The notes under the pieces: model-generated
The model's input: the letters and a program-made list of their open reading frames with translations, nothing else
Database searches by the model: none
Told to the model about the DNA's origin: nothing
From: FCB group bacterium
Lineage (GTDB): Bacteria > Zixibacteria > MSB-5A5 > GN15 > JAAZOE01
Length of the DNA: 33,647 bases
Assembly: GCA_024231695.1 (NCBI GenBank)
Contig: JAAEQF010000867.1
Location: 1 to 33,647, forward strand
Reading direction: 5' to 3'
Program-made: the position numbers and the translations under genes
In this document: piece after piece, positions 7,123 through 14,584 of the stretch
How the letters are laid out: every line of letters starts with the position of its first letter
Position numbering within the stretch: position 1 is the first letter of the stretch

Positions 7123-9393
7123 ATGGATCTACCCGAACGGCAAGGGGGTGCATACCCCAGTTTTGTACCGGCCGCCGGAGCCGGCGCTTCGGGCGCCGAC
7201 CGAACTTTAATTGATCGCCGCAAGATAGTCGTCGCCTTTGAAATGGGACGATTCGCCGAAACCCGGGTCGAAGGACGGGTACGACTGCGTGGACCACTCA
7301 GTCCCTTAAGTGAGACCATAAACCGGGTCGTCGATATCGCCGACGTTCCCAATCCCAATAATACGCAACAGGCCAATCGAGCGGCCGTGTTCGACGAAGC
7401 CAGCGGTCTGACTCTCCCCACCGGCATCTATGAAATGACCGTTGATATCAGCGGCCCCAACTGCCTGCGCTACCGGGATCAACGACATTCGCCCGATGGC
7501 GGGTCATACAGTAGTCGGCGGTACACGCGTAAAGTATGGGTTGACTACGATGTTGTTGATATTCCCTCCGGCAGAGGTGCAGCTACTTCAGGCTCAACCA
7601 CCGCCTATCGGGTGGCTACTGTTGTCGGCGATCCGACCAGTCTGGAATTTGCCTATCTCATGCAATTCGCCAGCGATTATCCTCATTATATGACCGGCCT
7701 GCATTTCAATCAGCGAACCAGCAGTTTCGGCCGAGGGCTGGATCAAAGACTCAGCGCCCAGTTCGCCCAATACCTGGGTACGATCAAGAAAGGCACCGGC
7801 ACGCTGGGGATCATTCGCAACGCCTATCGCACGGCCCGCCTATCCCGACCGGTGTCGCGACTAATGCGTTTAGGCGATGCCCCCGTCGATTCTCAAAGAA
7901 TGGTCCGTAATCTGACAACCCTCGATTATGTCCTGACTGATAACGCCCACGTGGCCATGAATAGGATTAGATATGAGAGCATCTTTCAGAGCCGACGCCA
8001 TGAACTGCTGCTGATGAATCAGGGCGATTTACCGACGCGCGGTTCACTACGGGCCATCCGCGCCCTTGACTTTCTGGGAAAAACTCTGGATATACTCGAA
8101 CTTGGCAACAACGCCTTAATGTACGGGGAAAGGTGCCGAGAGAGTTTTCGGGCCGAACAACTGCTGGGTCAGGACTTGGAAACGATGGCCGAAGACCAGA
8201 GTTTTTCCATCTCCCGCCAACTCCAAATCGAACAAATGCGTCATATCGCCGCCCGGCGTTGCGCAGAAGCTTTGGCTATGCTTAGCACTATTCCGATCAA
8301 TGCCCTGGGTTGGATTCCCGGTCTGGGCTGGCTGGCCGCTCCGGTGGGCCTGTTGTCGGCCGCATTGAGTCGCGGAGAAAACGCCATTCAGGGCTGGGTG
8401 GCCGACACACTCGAAGATAATGCCAATGCCCTTTTGATTAGACCGTCCCATTATGACATGATGGTCTCCGGACAAACCTATGACCAACTCTTCCCCTCCG
8501 AACATATGAAAATGCTGATGCAACTGGTTATCCGCGCCAAGCTTCTATACGATATGAACGATCTGGTCAACGCTTCACGAACCGACGAAAACCTTGGACG
8601 GATCAGACAACTGGCCTCTTGGATTACCCTCAATGATCGCTGGCACATCCATCGCGATATTGTATTCCGCTGCCATAACACCTACGATGATTTCACCAAA
8701 CTGCGCACCTATGACAGCAGTCTGGACAACAATGGCGAATGGATACGGGTTCATTTTCAGGAGTATTTCCCGGTTGACTGCTGGTGCAACAATGACCGGC
8801 AATTCAAACGCTGGTTTGCCCTGCGTAACCGCCCCGAAATCGAAATTGAGCCGAATGAAGGCCGTTTGCAGACTCGTGATATGGCTTGGACCGGAACTTA
8901 TCAAATCAGTATCCGCAATTTTCACATTTTCAGGTTCTCGGAGAGAGTCAGGCAATTTATTTTTATCATTGAAGGCGACCACGGCCCGGATCTGCATCGA
9001 ATACGGTCCGGCGAGAGCATTGTTCCCGGCCGAACGGAAACAACCAGAATCGGCCATCGCATTCGCGAAATAATCGGGACGATCATCGATTGCAACGGCT
9101 CGCTAGGAGAATTGGCTCAGGCCTGTAACCGCCATGACCGGCTTAGTATTATGCCCAGTCTCCGTTCGGCGGAAGTTGAAAGCGTTGAAACTACTTTCCA
9201 TTTCGGTACCAAAGATTATCTGATGCTGGTCTGTGGTGACACTCAGGACCGGGCCGTATTGAATCGCATGTACCTGCTCAGCCGCCCGCTTGGTCGGGTG
9301 CCGCAGGATGCTGTTATCCATGCCACACCGCTTATTTATGAAATAAAGGGATCGCATCTGATTCACGAAAGCAGGAGGTCCCGCTTCATGTAA
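7123..9393 (+). CDS. Unrecognised 756-residue protein with an internal hydrophobic stretch, candidate T6SS cargo
   Basis: No family is recognised. The N-terminal 40 residues are Gly/Ala/Pro-rich and look disordered. Residues about 40-180 are beta-rich (RKIVVAFEMGRF, TGIYEMTVDISG). Residues about 200-380 are strongly helical and Arg-rich. Residues about 382-415 form a Gly/Leu/Ala-rich hydrophobic patch (LGWIPGLGWLAAPVGLLSAA) flanked by charged helices, compatible with a membrane-inserting hairpin. The C-terminal third is mixed, with many aromatics (ECxC-like pair in VDCWCNND). No signal peptide and no catalytic motif are seen. It is the last gene before the promoter candidate of the ATPase-sheath block and follows a DUF1795-like chaperone candidate, so a pore-forming or membrane-penetrating effector is a reasonable idea. 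A structural T6SS component is the main alternative. The start has AGAGG about ten bases upstream. Confidence 0.6.
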   Translation: MDLPERQGGAYPSFVPAAGAGASGADRTLIDRRKIVVAFEMGRFAETRVEGRVRLRGPLSPLSETINRVVDIADVPNPNNTQQANRAAVFDEASGLTLPTGIYEMTVDISGPNCLRYRDQRHSPDGGSYSSRRYTRKVWVDYDVVDIPSGRGAATSGSTTAYRVATVVGDPTSLEFAYLMQFASDYPHYMTGLHFNQRTSSFGRGLDQRLSAQFAQYLGTIKKGTGTLGIIRNAYRTARLSRPVSRLMRLGDAPVDSQRMVRNLTTLDYVLTDNAHVAMNRIRYESIFQSRRHELLLMNQGDLPTRGSLRAIRALDFLGKTLDILELGNNALMYGERCRESFRAEQLLGQDLETMAEDQSFSISRQLQIEQMRHIAARRCAEALAMLSTIPINALGWIPGLGWLAAPVGLLSAALSRGENAIQGWVADTLEDNANALLIRPSHYDMMVSGQTYDQLFPSEHMKMLMQLVIRAKLLYDMNDLVNASRTDENLGRIRQLASWITLNDRWHIHRDIVFRCHNTYDDFTKLRTYDSSLDNNGEWIRVHFQEYFPVDCWCNNDRQFKRWFALRNRPEIEIEPNEGRLQTRDMAWTGTYQISIRNFHIFRFSERVRQFIFIIEGDHGPDLHRIRSGESIVPGRTETTRIGHRIREIIGTIIDCNGSLGELAQACNRHDRLSIMPSLRSAEVESVETTFHFGTKDYLMLVCGDTQDRAVLNRMYLLSRPLGRVPQDAVIHATPLIYEIKGSHLIHESRRSRFM

Positions 9394-9463
9394 ATCGTCA
9401 TGGCGACAATACGTCTTGGGGATTATAAAAGCATAAACGATGGGAAGAGCATAATAAAAGCCC

Positions 9464-9493
9464 TTGACAAAGAATATTGCACAGTCTTAAAAT
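9464..9493 (+). promoter_or_regulatory. Candidate sigma70-type promoter before the ATPase-sheath block
   Basis: A perfect TTGACA (9464-9469) is followed after 18 bases by TAAAAT (9488-9493), one mismatch from TATAAT. It lies in the 173-base gap between the upstream gene and the ATPase start at 9567. A second AT-rich TATAAT-like run follows near 9543-9548. It would let the machine genes be expressed separately from the cargo block. FCB-group promoters often differ from this consensus, so confidence is moderate. Confidence 0.45.
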
Positions 9494-9555
9494 TAAGGGT
9501 TATCGTATAAGTTCGGACGGCGAAAACAATTGCGTCGCCGTATATAATGAATCGT

Positions 9556-9561
9556 GGAAGG
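9556..9561 (+). promoter_or_regulatory. Ribosome binding site that fixes the first ClpV start
   Basis: GGAAGG sits five bases before the ATG at 9567. The open frame could be read from a TTG 90 bases further upstream, but that adds 30 residues with no Clp-like character and lacks a comparable site. Confidence 0.6.
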
Positions 9562-9566
9562 CGTAT

Positions 9567-11012
9567 ATGGAAATTGCCAATTACTCCTCGGATTCCAGGG
9601 CCGTAATAAAAAGTGCCAAAGAAGTCGCGGCCGCATTCAGGCATCCCGAAATTGAAGTCGAACATCTACTGATCGCCACCGTCCGGCACGAAGGTTCGCA
9701 GGTGGAATCTATCCTCAATGAACTGGGCAAAAGTCCGGCCTTTATCGAGTCGGTCGTGGAAACGTTCTTGAAGGACCAGTCAAGCCGATCTTCGGCTCGT
9801 GAAAACCTGCTCATCTCCCCTGCCGTCGAGGAAGTCCTGTCTCAGGCAGTGGATGAAAAAGCCAAGCTATACGATGCGCTGGTCGAACCGGAACACATTT
9901 TTATCGCCGTCTTCGATCCCAAGTCAAATCTTTCGCCCTACGTCCGCGATAAGCTTGATATAACCATCGAAGGCATTTATCGCGCCATCGCCGACAGCAA
10001 ATCGGTGGAAGAGATAACTGAGACGGCGGAAAAAGCAAAAAGGACTGCGACAACCACCGAAGGCGAGAAGAAAATTTCCGGCACTCTGAGGTATTGCGTT
10101 GATTTGACCAATCAGGCTGCCGGCGGCGAATTCGACCCGGTTATCGGCCGTGACGGCGAAATCCAACAGGTTATTCAGATACTCCTACGCCGCCGCAAAA
10201 ACAGCCCGGTTCTCGTTGGCGGCCCCGGCGTCGGCAAAACGGCCATCGTCGAAGGGTTTGCTCAGGCGGTTGTTGATAAGAAAGTGCCCAAAATCCTGTT
10301 CGATGTCAAAGTCATGGAAGTCGATATGGGAGCCATGATCGCCGGCGCCAAATATAAAGGCGAGTTCGAGGAAAGATTCAAGAGTCTTATCGGCGAAGTT
10401 ATCAAATCGGCCGGTAAAATTATCCTCTTCATCGATGAAGTGCATACTATCGTCTCCCCTTCCGGGGGAAGCGACGCCGCCAACCTGCTTAAGCCGGCGC
10501 TGGCTCGAGGGCAAATACGCCTGATCGGAGCTACCACCGAAGAAGAATACACCAAATATATTGAAAAAGACAAGGCCCTGGAGAGACGTTTCGAACGGGT
10601 CAAGGTCGAGGAACCGAGTTTCGAAATAGCCGTCCGAATCGTCGAAGGCGTTATCGGAAAATACGCCGAACATCATAAGATCGAGTACACGCCCAAGGCC
10701 CAGGTCGGTTCGGTTAAACTGGCCATGCGCTACTTAAGCGAAAAGAACCTGCCCGATGTGGCCCTGGATATCATCGATGAGGCCGGTTCGGAATTCGGCG
10801 TCAAAGAGGAATTTGCCAAAACCAAAATCCCTGAGATCGAGGAGCAGATCAAAGAGATCAAAAAACTGATCAAGGCCTGCAAGGGCAAGGACCCCAAAAA
10901 GGAAACCGAGGAATTTGATAAATTGCACAAAACGCACGTGGAATTCACCCGACAGCTGGATATACTCAACGGTTACTGGGGTCATCGGGTCGATGTCGGA
11001 GGGGAATCATGA
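9567..11012 (+). CDS. tssH: TssH/ClpV N-terminal half: Clp N-domain plus first AAA+ domain
   Basis: First half of the AAA+ unfoldase that disassembles the contracted T6SS sheath in the cytoplasm. From the ATG at 9567 the product has 481 residues. It starts with a Clp_N repeat domain (IKSAKEVAAAF, then IEVEHLLIATV). The first nucleotide-binding domain follows: FDPVIGRD, Walker A GGPGVGKT at 218-225, the AKYKGEFEERF pore-loop region, Walker B IILFIDEVH with Asp290-Glu291, an IGATT sensor and ERRFERV. It then runs through the small domain (LPDVALDIIDEAG) into a short coiled coil (about 415-470) and stops. Full ClpV proteins continue for another 350-400 residues; that half is the next gene, overlapping by ATGA. 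Both halves keep intact motifs, so this looks like a split gene rather than decay. Confidence 0.9.
   Translation: MEIANYSSDSRAVIKSAKEVAAAFRHPEIEVEHLLIATVRHEGSQVESILNELGKSPAFIESVVETFLKDQSSRSSARENLLISPAVEEVLSQAVDEKAKLYDALVEPEHIFIAVFDPKSNLSPYVRDKLDITIEGIYRAIADSKSVEEITETAEKAKRTATTTEGEKKISGTLRYCVDLTNQAAGGEFDPVIGRDGEIQQVIQILLRRRKNSPVLVGGPGVGKTAIVEGFAQAVVDKKVPKILFDVKVMEVDMGAMIAGAKYKGEFEERFKSLIGEVIKSAGKIILFIDEVHTIVSPSGGSDAANLLKPALARGQIRLIGATTEEEYTKYIEKDKALERRFERVKVEEPSFEIAVRIVEGVIGKYAEHHKIEYTPKAQVGSVKLAMRYLSEKNLPDVALDIIDEAGSEFGVKEEFAKTKIPEIEEQIKEIKKLIKACKGKDPKKETEEFDKLHKTHVEFTRQLDILNGYWGHRVDVGGES
10998..11004 (+). promoter_or_regulatory. Ribosome binding site for the second ClpV half
   Basis: GGAGGGG lies just before the ATG at 11009 and inside the last codons of the first half. 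Its quality argues that the second half is truly translated from its own start, coupled to termination of the first half, and that the break is not a simple sequencing frameshift. Confidence 0.65.
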
Positions 11013-12106
11013 GCGACAAATTGATTAATTTGGCCGAGTTGACTCAGAACTTCGATGAACAGGTGAAAAAATTCAAGGATCTCAGCAAAGTCGTCGAAAC
11101 CATTGAGCACCGCGTCGATGACGCCGATATCGCAGCGGTAGTTGCCCGCCGTACGGGCATCCCGGTCAGTAAAATGATGACGGCCGAGAAGGATCGCCTG
11201 GTAAATATGGAAGCCCATCTTTCGACCAAAATCATTGGCCAGAAGAAGGCCATTTCAGCCATTGCCAACGCCATCCGCAAAGCCCGGGCCGGACTCAAAA
11301 TGCAGCATCGACCTATCGGTTCTTTTCTCTTTCTGGGCCCCACCGGCACCGGCAAAACCTATCTGCCCAAACTGCTGGCCGAATTTCTATTCGATGATAA
11401 AAACGCTATGGTTCGTTTCGACATGTCCGAATATATGGAAACCCATTCCGTGGCTAAATTGATCGGGGCGCCGCCAGGATACGTCGGCTATGAGGCCGGT
11501 GGAGCACTGACCGAAGCGGTGCGTAAAAAGCCCTTTTCGGTCGTCCTCTTTGACGAAGTGGAAAAAGCTCATCCCGACGTCTTCAATATCCTTCTCCAAC
11601 TTCTCGACGATGGCCGTTTAACCGACGGTCAGAGTCGGACGGTCGATTTTTCCAATTGCCTGGTCGTCTTGACCTCCAATTATGCCGCCGAGAAGATTCT
11701 GGAAGCCGACCGTGAGGGCCGCGAGGTCGATATGGAAGAAGTGCGGTCTTTCCTTTTCTCCAAATTCCGCCCCGAATTCCTAAACCGTCTCAACGATATT
11801 ATCATCTATCACTCCTTCACACCCGAAGAAGTGAAAAAAATAGCGGCTCTGGAATTCGAGCAGGTTTGCGTATTATTAAAAGACCAGAACATGCGGGCGA
11901 CACTAAGCCCAAAGGCTCTTAGCAAATTGGCCAAGGACGGATATACGATTGATTTGGGTGCGCGGCCGATTCAACGCACCATTGAACGGGATATAATAAA
12001 CAAGCTGTCGGTCGATATTATAACAGGAAAGGTATCGCCTGGCGATCACATTCAGATAGATGTAAAAAAGGATGAGTACGTATTTACTCGAATTGAAGAA
12101 GCTTAA
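11009..12106 (+). CDS. tssH: TssH/ClpV C-terminal half: second AAA+ domain
   Basis: Second half of the sheath-recycling ATPase, 365 residues. It opens with about 45 residues of helical middle region, then the conserved linker VVARRTGIPV that normally precedes the second AAA+ domain. Walker A is GPTGTGKT (110-117), followed by FDMSEYME, the pore-loop segment GAPPGYVGYE, Walker B VVLFDEVEKAHPDV with Asp182-Glu183, the LLDDGRLTD segment, a LTSN sensor and FRPEFLNRL. The C-terminal small domain has LGARPIQRTIERDI. The gene overlaps the upstream half by four bases (ATGA), so the two chains are probably made in equal amounts and assemble into a composite hexamer. TssB begins 21 bases downstream. 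The division lies at the middle-domain region, a natural boundary. Confidence 0.9.
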   Translation: MSDKLINLAELTQNFDEQVKKFKDLSKVVETIEHRVDDADIAAVVARRTGIPVSKMMTAEKDRLVNMEAHLSTKIIGQKKAISAIANAIRKARAGLKMQHRPIGSFLFLGPTGTGKTYLPKLLAEFLFDDKNAMVRFDMSEYMETHSVAKLIGAPPGYVGYEAGGALTEAVRKKPFSVVLFDEVEKAHPDVFNILLQLLDDGRLTDGQSRTVDFSNCLVVLTSNYAAEKILEADREGREVDMEEVRSFLFSKFRPEFLNRLNDIIIYHSFTPEEVKKIAALEFEQVCVLLKDQNMRATLSPKALSKLAKDGYTIDLGARPIQRTIERDIINKLSVDIITGKVSPGDHIQIDVKKDEYVFTRIEEA

Positions 12107-12127
12107 AACAAATACATGGAGGCTTAG

Positions 12128-12568
12128 ATGGCAAAGTTCATCCTGGGCGCAACGGAGAAAATAAAGCGGGATGATTCCGTTCCGGTCGAACTTCTCCCGT
12201 CCAACAAAATCCTGTACGCCGCTCGCCTTAACGGCGACGAAGAAGCCGATGTCACCCCTACACGATGCAACAATCTAAAAGATGTATTCGAGAAATTCCG
12301 GCCATCGTTCTCGGCTGAGATGGAATCGACCGAGGGAGAACAGGTCAATGCCGATTTCAGTATTAAGGCTATGAAGGATTTCGGCAGCAAGGAAATGATT
12401 GACCAGAACGACTATCTGCAGAAGATTTATTACGGCAAGGAAATCCTCAGCGACCTCGAAAAACAGCTCAAAAAGAATAACGCTCTCAAGAAAACCCTGG
12501 CCGACAAGGACAAGAAAGATGCTCTGTTGAAACTGGCCAATTATTATATCGATCTTCTTGAGGAATAA
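12128..12568 (+). CDS. tssB: TssB (VipA-like) small sheath subunit
   Basis: Small subunit of the contractile sheath, working with TssC in the cytoplasm. It has 146 residues, somewhat shorter than the usual 160-170. The N-terminal part is beta-rich (VPVELLPSNKILYAARL), a middle phrase NLKDVFEKFRPSFSAEM corresponds to the conserved region of VipA proteins, and the C-terminal third is charged helix (about 90-146) ending with a block of the type LLKLANYYIDLLEE that packs against TssC. GGAGG lies five bases upstream of the ATG. It sits directly before tssC, the usual order. Assignment rests on position, size and layout; sequence divergence is high. Confidence 0.8.
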   Translation: MAKFILGATEKIKRDDSVPVELLPSNKILYAARLNGDEEADVTPTRCNNLKDVFEKFRPSFSAEMESTEGEQVNADFSIKAMKDFGSKEMIDQNDYLQKIYYGKEILSDLEKQLKKNNALKKTLADKDKKDALLKLANYYIDLLEE

Positions 12569-12596
12569 AACCCGGAAAAAAGCGAGGTGATTATAA

Positions 12597-14030
12597 ATGG
12601 GTGAGGAAGAAAAAAACGAAAGGCAGCCACAGCCGCAGGAAGCGGCCGCGGAGGCAGCCGCTCCCAAAGCGGCCATAGAGAAAATTTCCGACGAGGAATT
12701 CACTTCGATTCTGACCGAATCATTTGGTGATTTTAAAAAGCTGTCGGCCCTTTTACCGTCGTTCAAAACCGCCGACGGCGATCTGGTTCGCGGCGTCGAA
12801 TGGCTCGACCCCAAAAAGAGTTTCCAGCGCAAGGAATTTCTAACCAAAAAAGATTTTGCCGTTCAACGCAAATTGCTGGCGCAAAGATTACAGGCCTGGG
12901 TTAAAAACCTGGCCGGTGACGCCGGAATCAATGACATTCGTAAAAACCTAAATGAGGAAGCGACGGCTCTCGAAACCAATCTGGAAAAGAACATGAAGAA
13001 GGTTCACCGATCCAGCCGCGATCTGGAAACCACTTATAGAGCCATCGACAAGTTCTTTGCCAACTCTCAACAGGAGCCGGATGAGAAAGTCAACGCCTAC
13101 TTCGTCAACGCCAGCGCTGAGGAGTTGACCGATCCTGACGACAAGGAAAAATTCGAGCAGGTGACCAAAGCCATCGCCGATCTGTACCGCGAATGGAGCA
13201 TTAAGGAATGTTTCTCGATGGCTGTCATTCCCGGTTATCTGGGTAGTGTCGAAAATATCGACACTTTCGGCCGACAGATGGGTTTTTCCAATAAAGTCCA
13301 TATAATGACCGACCTGCCTGATTTTGAGTCGGTCGAGGAGGTCATGGAAATGCTGGACGATCCCAGCTATGCCAACCTGCCCGGCATTGATGATTACAAG
13401 CAGTACGTCTCGGTCTTCGCCAATTACGTTCTGGCCCGCAAGTCCAACCAGTACGAGGACGAGGACATGTGGATTCCACCTTCGTCTGTGGTCGCCGGAA
13501 AGATGTATCAGGGCGACACCACCGTCGGCATGCAGCAACCGATGGCCGGTTTCAAATATGGCAAGATCGCCGAGGCCAAGTATCTGCGCTTCAAGGCCAA
13601 CCAACCCGATGCCAGTAAAATCAATGAAAAAGGCATCAACCCGCTGGTTAACTTTGAAGGTTCAGCCGTGGCTATGGGCGCAGCCACGCTTTTCACCAAG
13701 GAAACCTTTAACGTTTACTCCATTCGGCGCACTTATGATTACGTGTACAAGACCTTGCGTAATTATCTCAACAAGCAGACTTTCTCGGTTATTGACCAGA
13801 AATTCGTCGATACCATGCGTCGTGATATAGACAAATTCATGAAAGCCATTTCCGGCGGAGACAATATCCTGCAGGATTACAAGGTTGATATTTTCGCCGA
13901 CGAGGAAATGCGCAAAAGACAGGAAATTGATATCAAGGTCAGCCTCAATCCCAAATACCCGGCCCGCACTTTCAATATCGAGTTCACGGCCTGGAATGAC
14001 GATGACCAGACGGGAGTCAAGGACAAATAG
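12597..14030 (+). CDS. tssC: TssC (VipB-like) large sheath subunit
   Basis: Large subunit of the T6SS contractile sheath, 477 residues, within the family's usual 480-500. The N-terminus is Ala/Glu/Pro-rich (about 1-30) and then helical, the part that in TssC is exposed after contraction for ClpV. The core contains DLPDFESVEEVMEML, a PSSVVAGKMYQ segment near 300, and the C-terminal region EFNIEFTAWN-like (ARTFNIEFTAWNDDD), consistent with the sheath handshake strands. Between 340 and 420 an NPLVNFEGSAVAMGAATLF stretch resembles the conserved TssC part seen as a Gly-rich loop. GAGGTGA is placed seven bases upstream of the start. It follows tssB and precedes the tube gene. Confidence 0.9.
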   Translation: MGEEEKNERQPQPQEAAAEAAAPKAAIEKISDEEFTSILTESFGDFKKLSALLPSFKTADGDLVRGVEWLDPKKSFQRKEFLTKKDFAVQRKLLAQRLQAWVKNLAGDAGINDIRKNLNEEATALETNLEKNMKKVHRSSRDLETTYRAIDKFFANSQQEPDEKVNAYFVNASAEELTDPDDKEKFEQVTKAIADLYREWSIKECFSMAVIPGYLGSVENIDTFGRQMGFSNKVHIMTDLPDFESVEEVMEMLDDPSYANLPGIDDYKQYVSVFANYVLARKSNQYEDEDMWIPPSSVVAGKMYQGDTTVGMQQPMAGFKYGKIAEAKYLRFKANQPDASKINEKGINPLVNFEGSAVAMGAATLFTKETFNVYSIRRTYDYVYKTLRNYLNKQTFSVIDQKFVDTMRRDIDKFMKAISGGDNILQDYKVDIFADEEMRKRQEIDIKVSLNPKYPARTFNIEFTAWNDDDQTGVKDK

Positions 14031-14093
14031 TCCGCCGATTAAGGGTCTGACTGAAAAAGACATGTTTATAGGATAAACTTGTAACCATCAAGT

Positions 14094-14100
14094 AAAGGAG
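14094..14100 (+). promoter_or_regulatory. Ribosome binding site deciding the Hcp start
   Basis: AAAGGAG is eight bases before the ATG at 14109. A GTG nine bases upstream overlaps the site itself, so the ATG is the real start. Confidence 0.65.
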
Positions 14101-14108
14101 TGCCAATC

Positions 14109-14513
14109 ATGGCCAGGAGACCAGTTCTTGAAATTGACGGCGTTGTTTATAAGAACGTCTATAAAGTTGAATACGGCCTGTACACGGGAAAAGATGAAAC
14201 CGGACGTCCCTCCGACCGCGCCCATGCCGGAGTAGTTAAAATAACCCGTGAGTCAGACGAGGCGGCCGATATCGCCCGTTGGGCCATGGATTCCAGTAAA
14301 CCGAACTGGAAAGCGGGCAAAGTCGTCTTTAAAAACCCCGATGATGCCGCGATGAAGGAACTCACCTGGGAAGAAGGCTTCATCAGCAAGTATGAAGAAA
14401 CAGTGCCTCATATCAAACACAATCCTGACGATCAGGTGTACGAATATTTTGAGATATCCTGTCACAAGCTCACCATCGGCGATGCCGAAATTGACAACCG
14501 GTGGGAGGAATAG
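14109..14513 (+). CDS. tssD: Hcp/TssD tube protein of the Bacteroidota (T6SS-iii) type
   Basis: Subunit of the inner tube that is ejected when the sheath contracts; 134 residues, the normal size for this branch. The order of elements matches Bacteroidota TssD rather than proteobacterial Hcp: an opening ILEIDGVVYKN-like strand, a TGKDETGRPSDR phrase (the family's TGRPS signature), a VVKITRES strand, RWAMDSSK, a KAGKVVFKN strand, LTWEEGFISKYEE, and a closing EYFEISCHKLTIGDAE strand. No signal peptide. A strong hairpin lies in the gap after the stop codon, before vgrG, and could raise the relative amount of this tube protein. Confidence 0.85.
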   Translation: MARRPVLEIDGVVYKNVYKVEYGLYTGKDETGRPSDRAHAGVVKITRESDEAADIARWAMDSSKPNWKAGKVVFKNPDDAAMKELTWEEGFISKYEETVPHIKHNPDDQVYEYFEISCHKLTIGDAEIDNRWEE

Positions 14514-14526
14514 AAGTTTCGTTTCA

Positions 14527-14557
14527 GTAGGCGGGCGGCCTATGGCTGCCCGTCTAC
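14527..14557 (+). promoter_or_regulatory. Strong RNA hairpin between hcp and vgrG
   Basis: GTAGGCGGGCGGCC (14527-14540) pairs with GGCTGCCCGTCTAC (14544-14557) over 14 base pairs with only G-U wobbles and a TAT loop. No T-run follows, so it is not a typical terminator. It could protect the hcp mRNA 3' end or attenuate transcription into vgrG, giving more tube than spike. Confidence 0.6.
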
Positions 14558-14584
14558 ATCTAAATAGGAATTTCGAAATTTATT

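Noticed and set aside
8575..9073. Overlapping open frames of about 160 codons on both strands within the 756-residue gene
   Set aside because: Composition and lack of start signals mark them as shadows of the longer frame.
9477..9566. Upstream TTG start of the first ClpV half
   Set aside because: It lies over the promoter candidate and adds residues with no Clp N-domain similarity; the ATG at 9567 has GGAAGG at good spacing.
10998..11012. Programmed frameshift or sequencing error joining the two ClpV halves
   Set aside because: The second half has a strong ribosome site and ATGA overlap, which fit a separate gene better; raw reads would still be needed to exclude an indel entirely.
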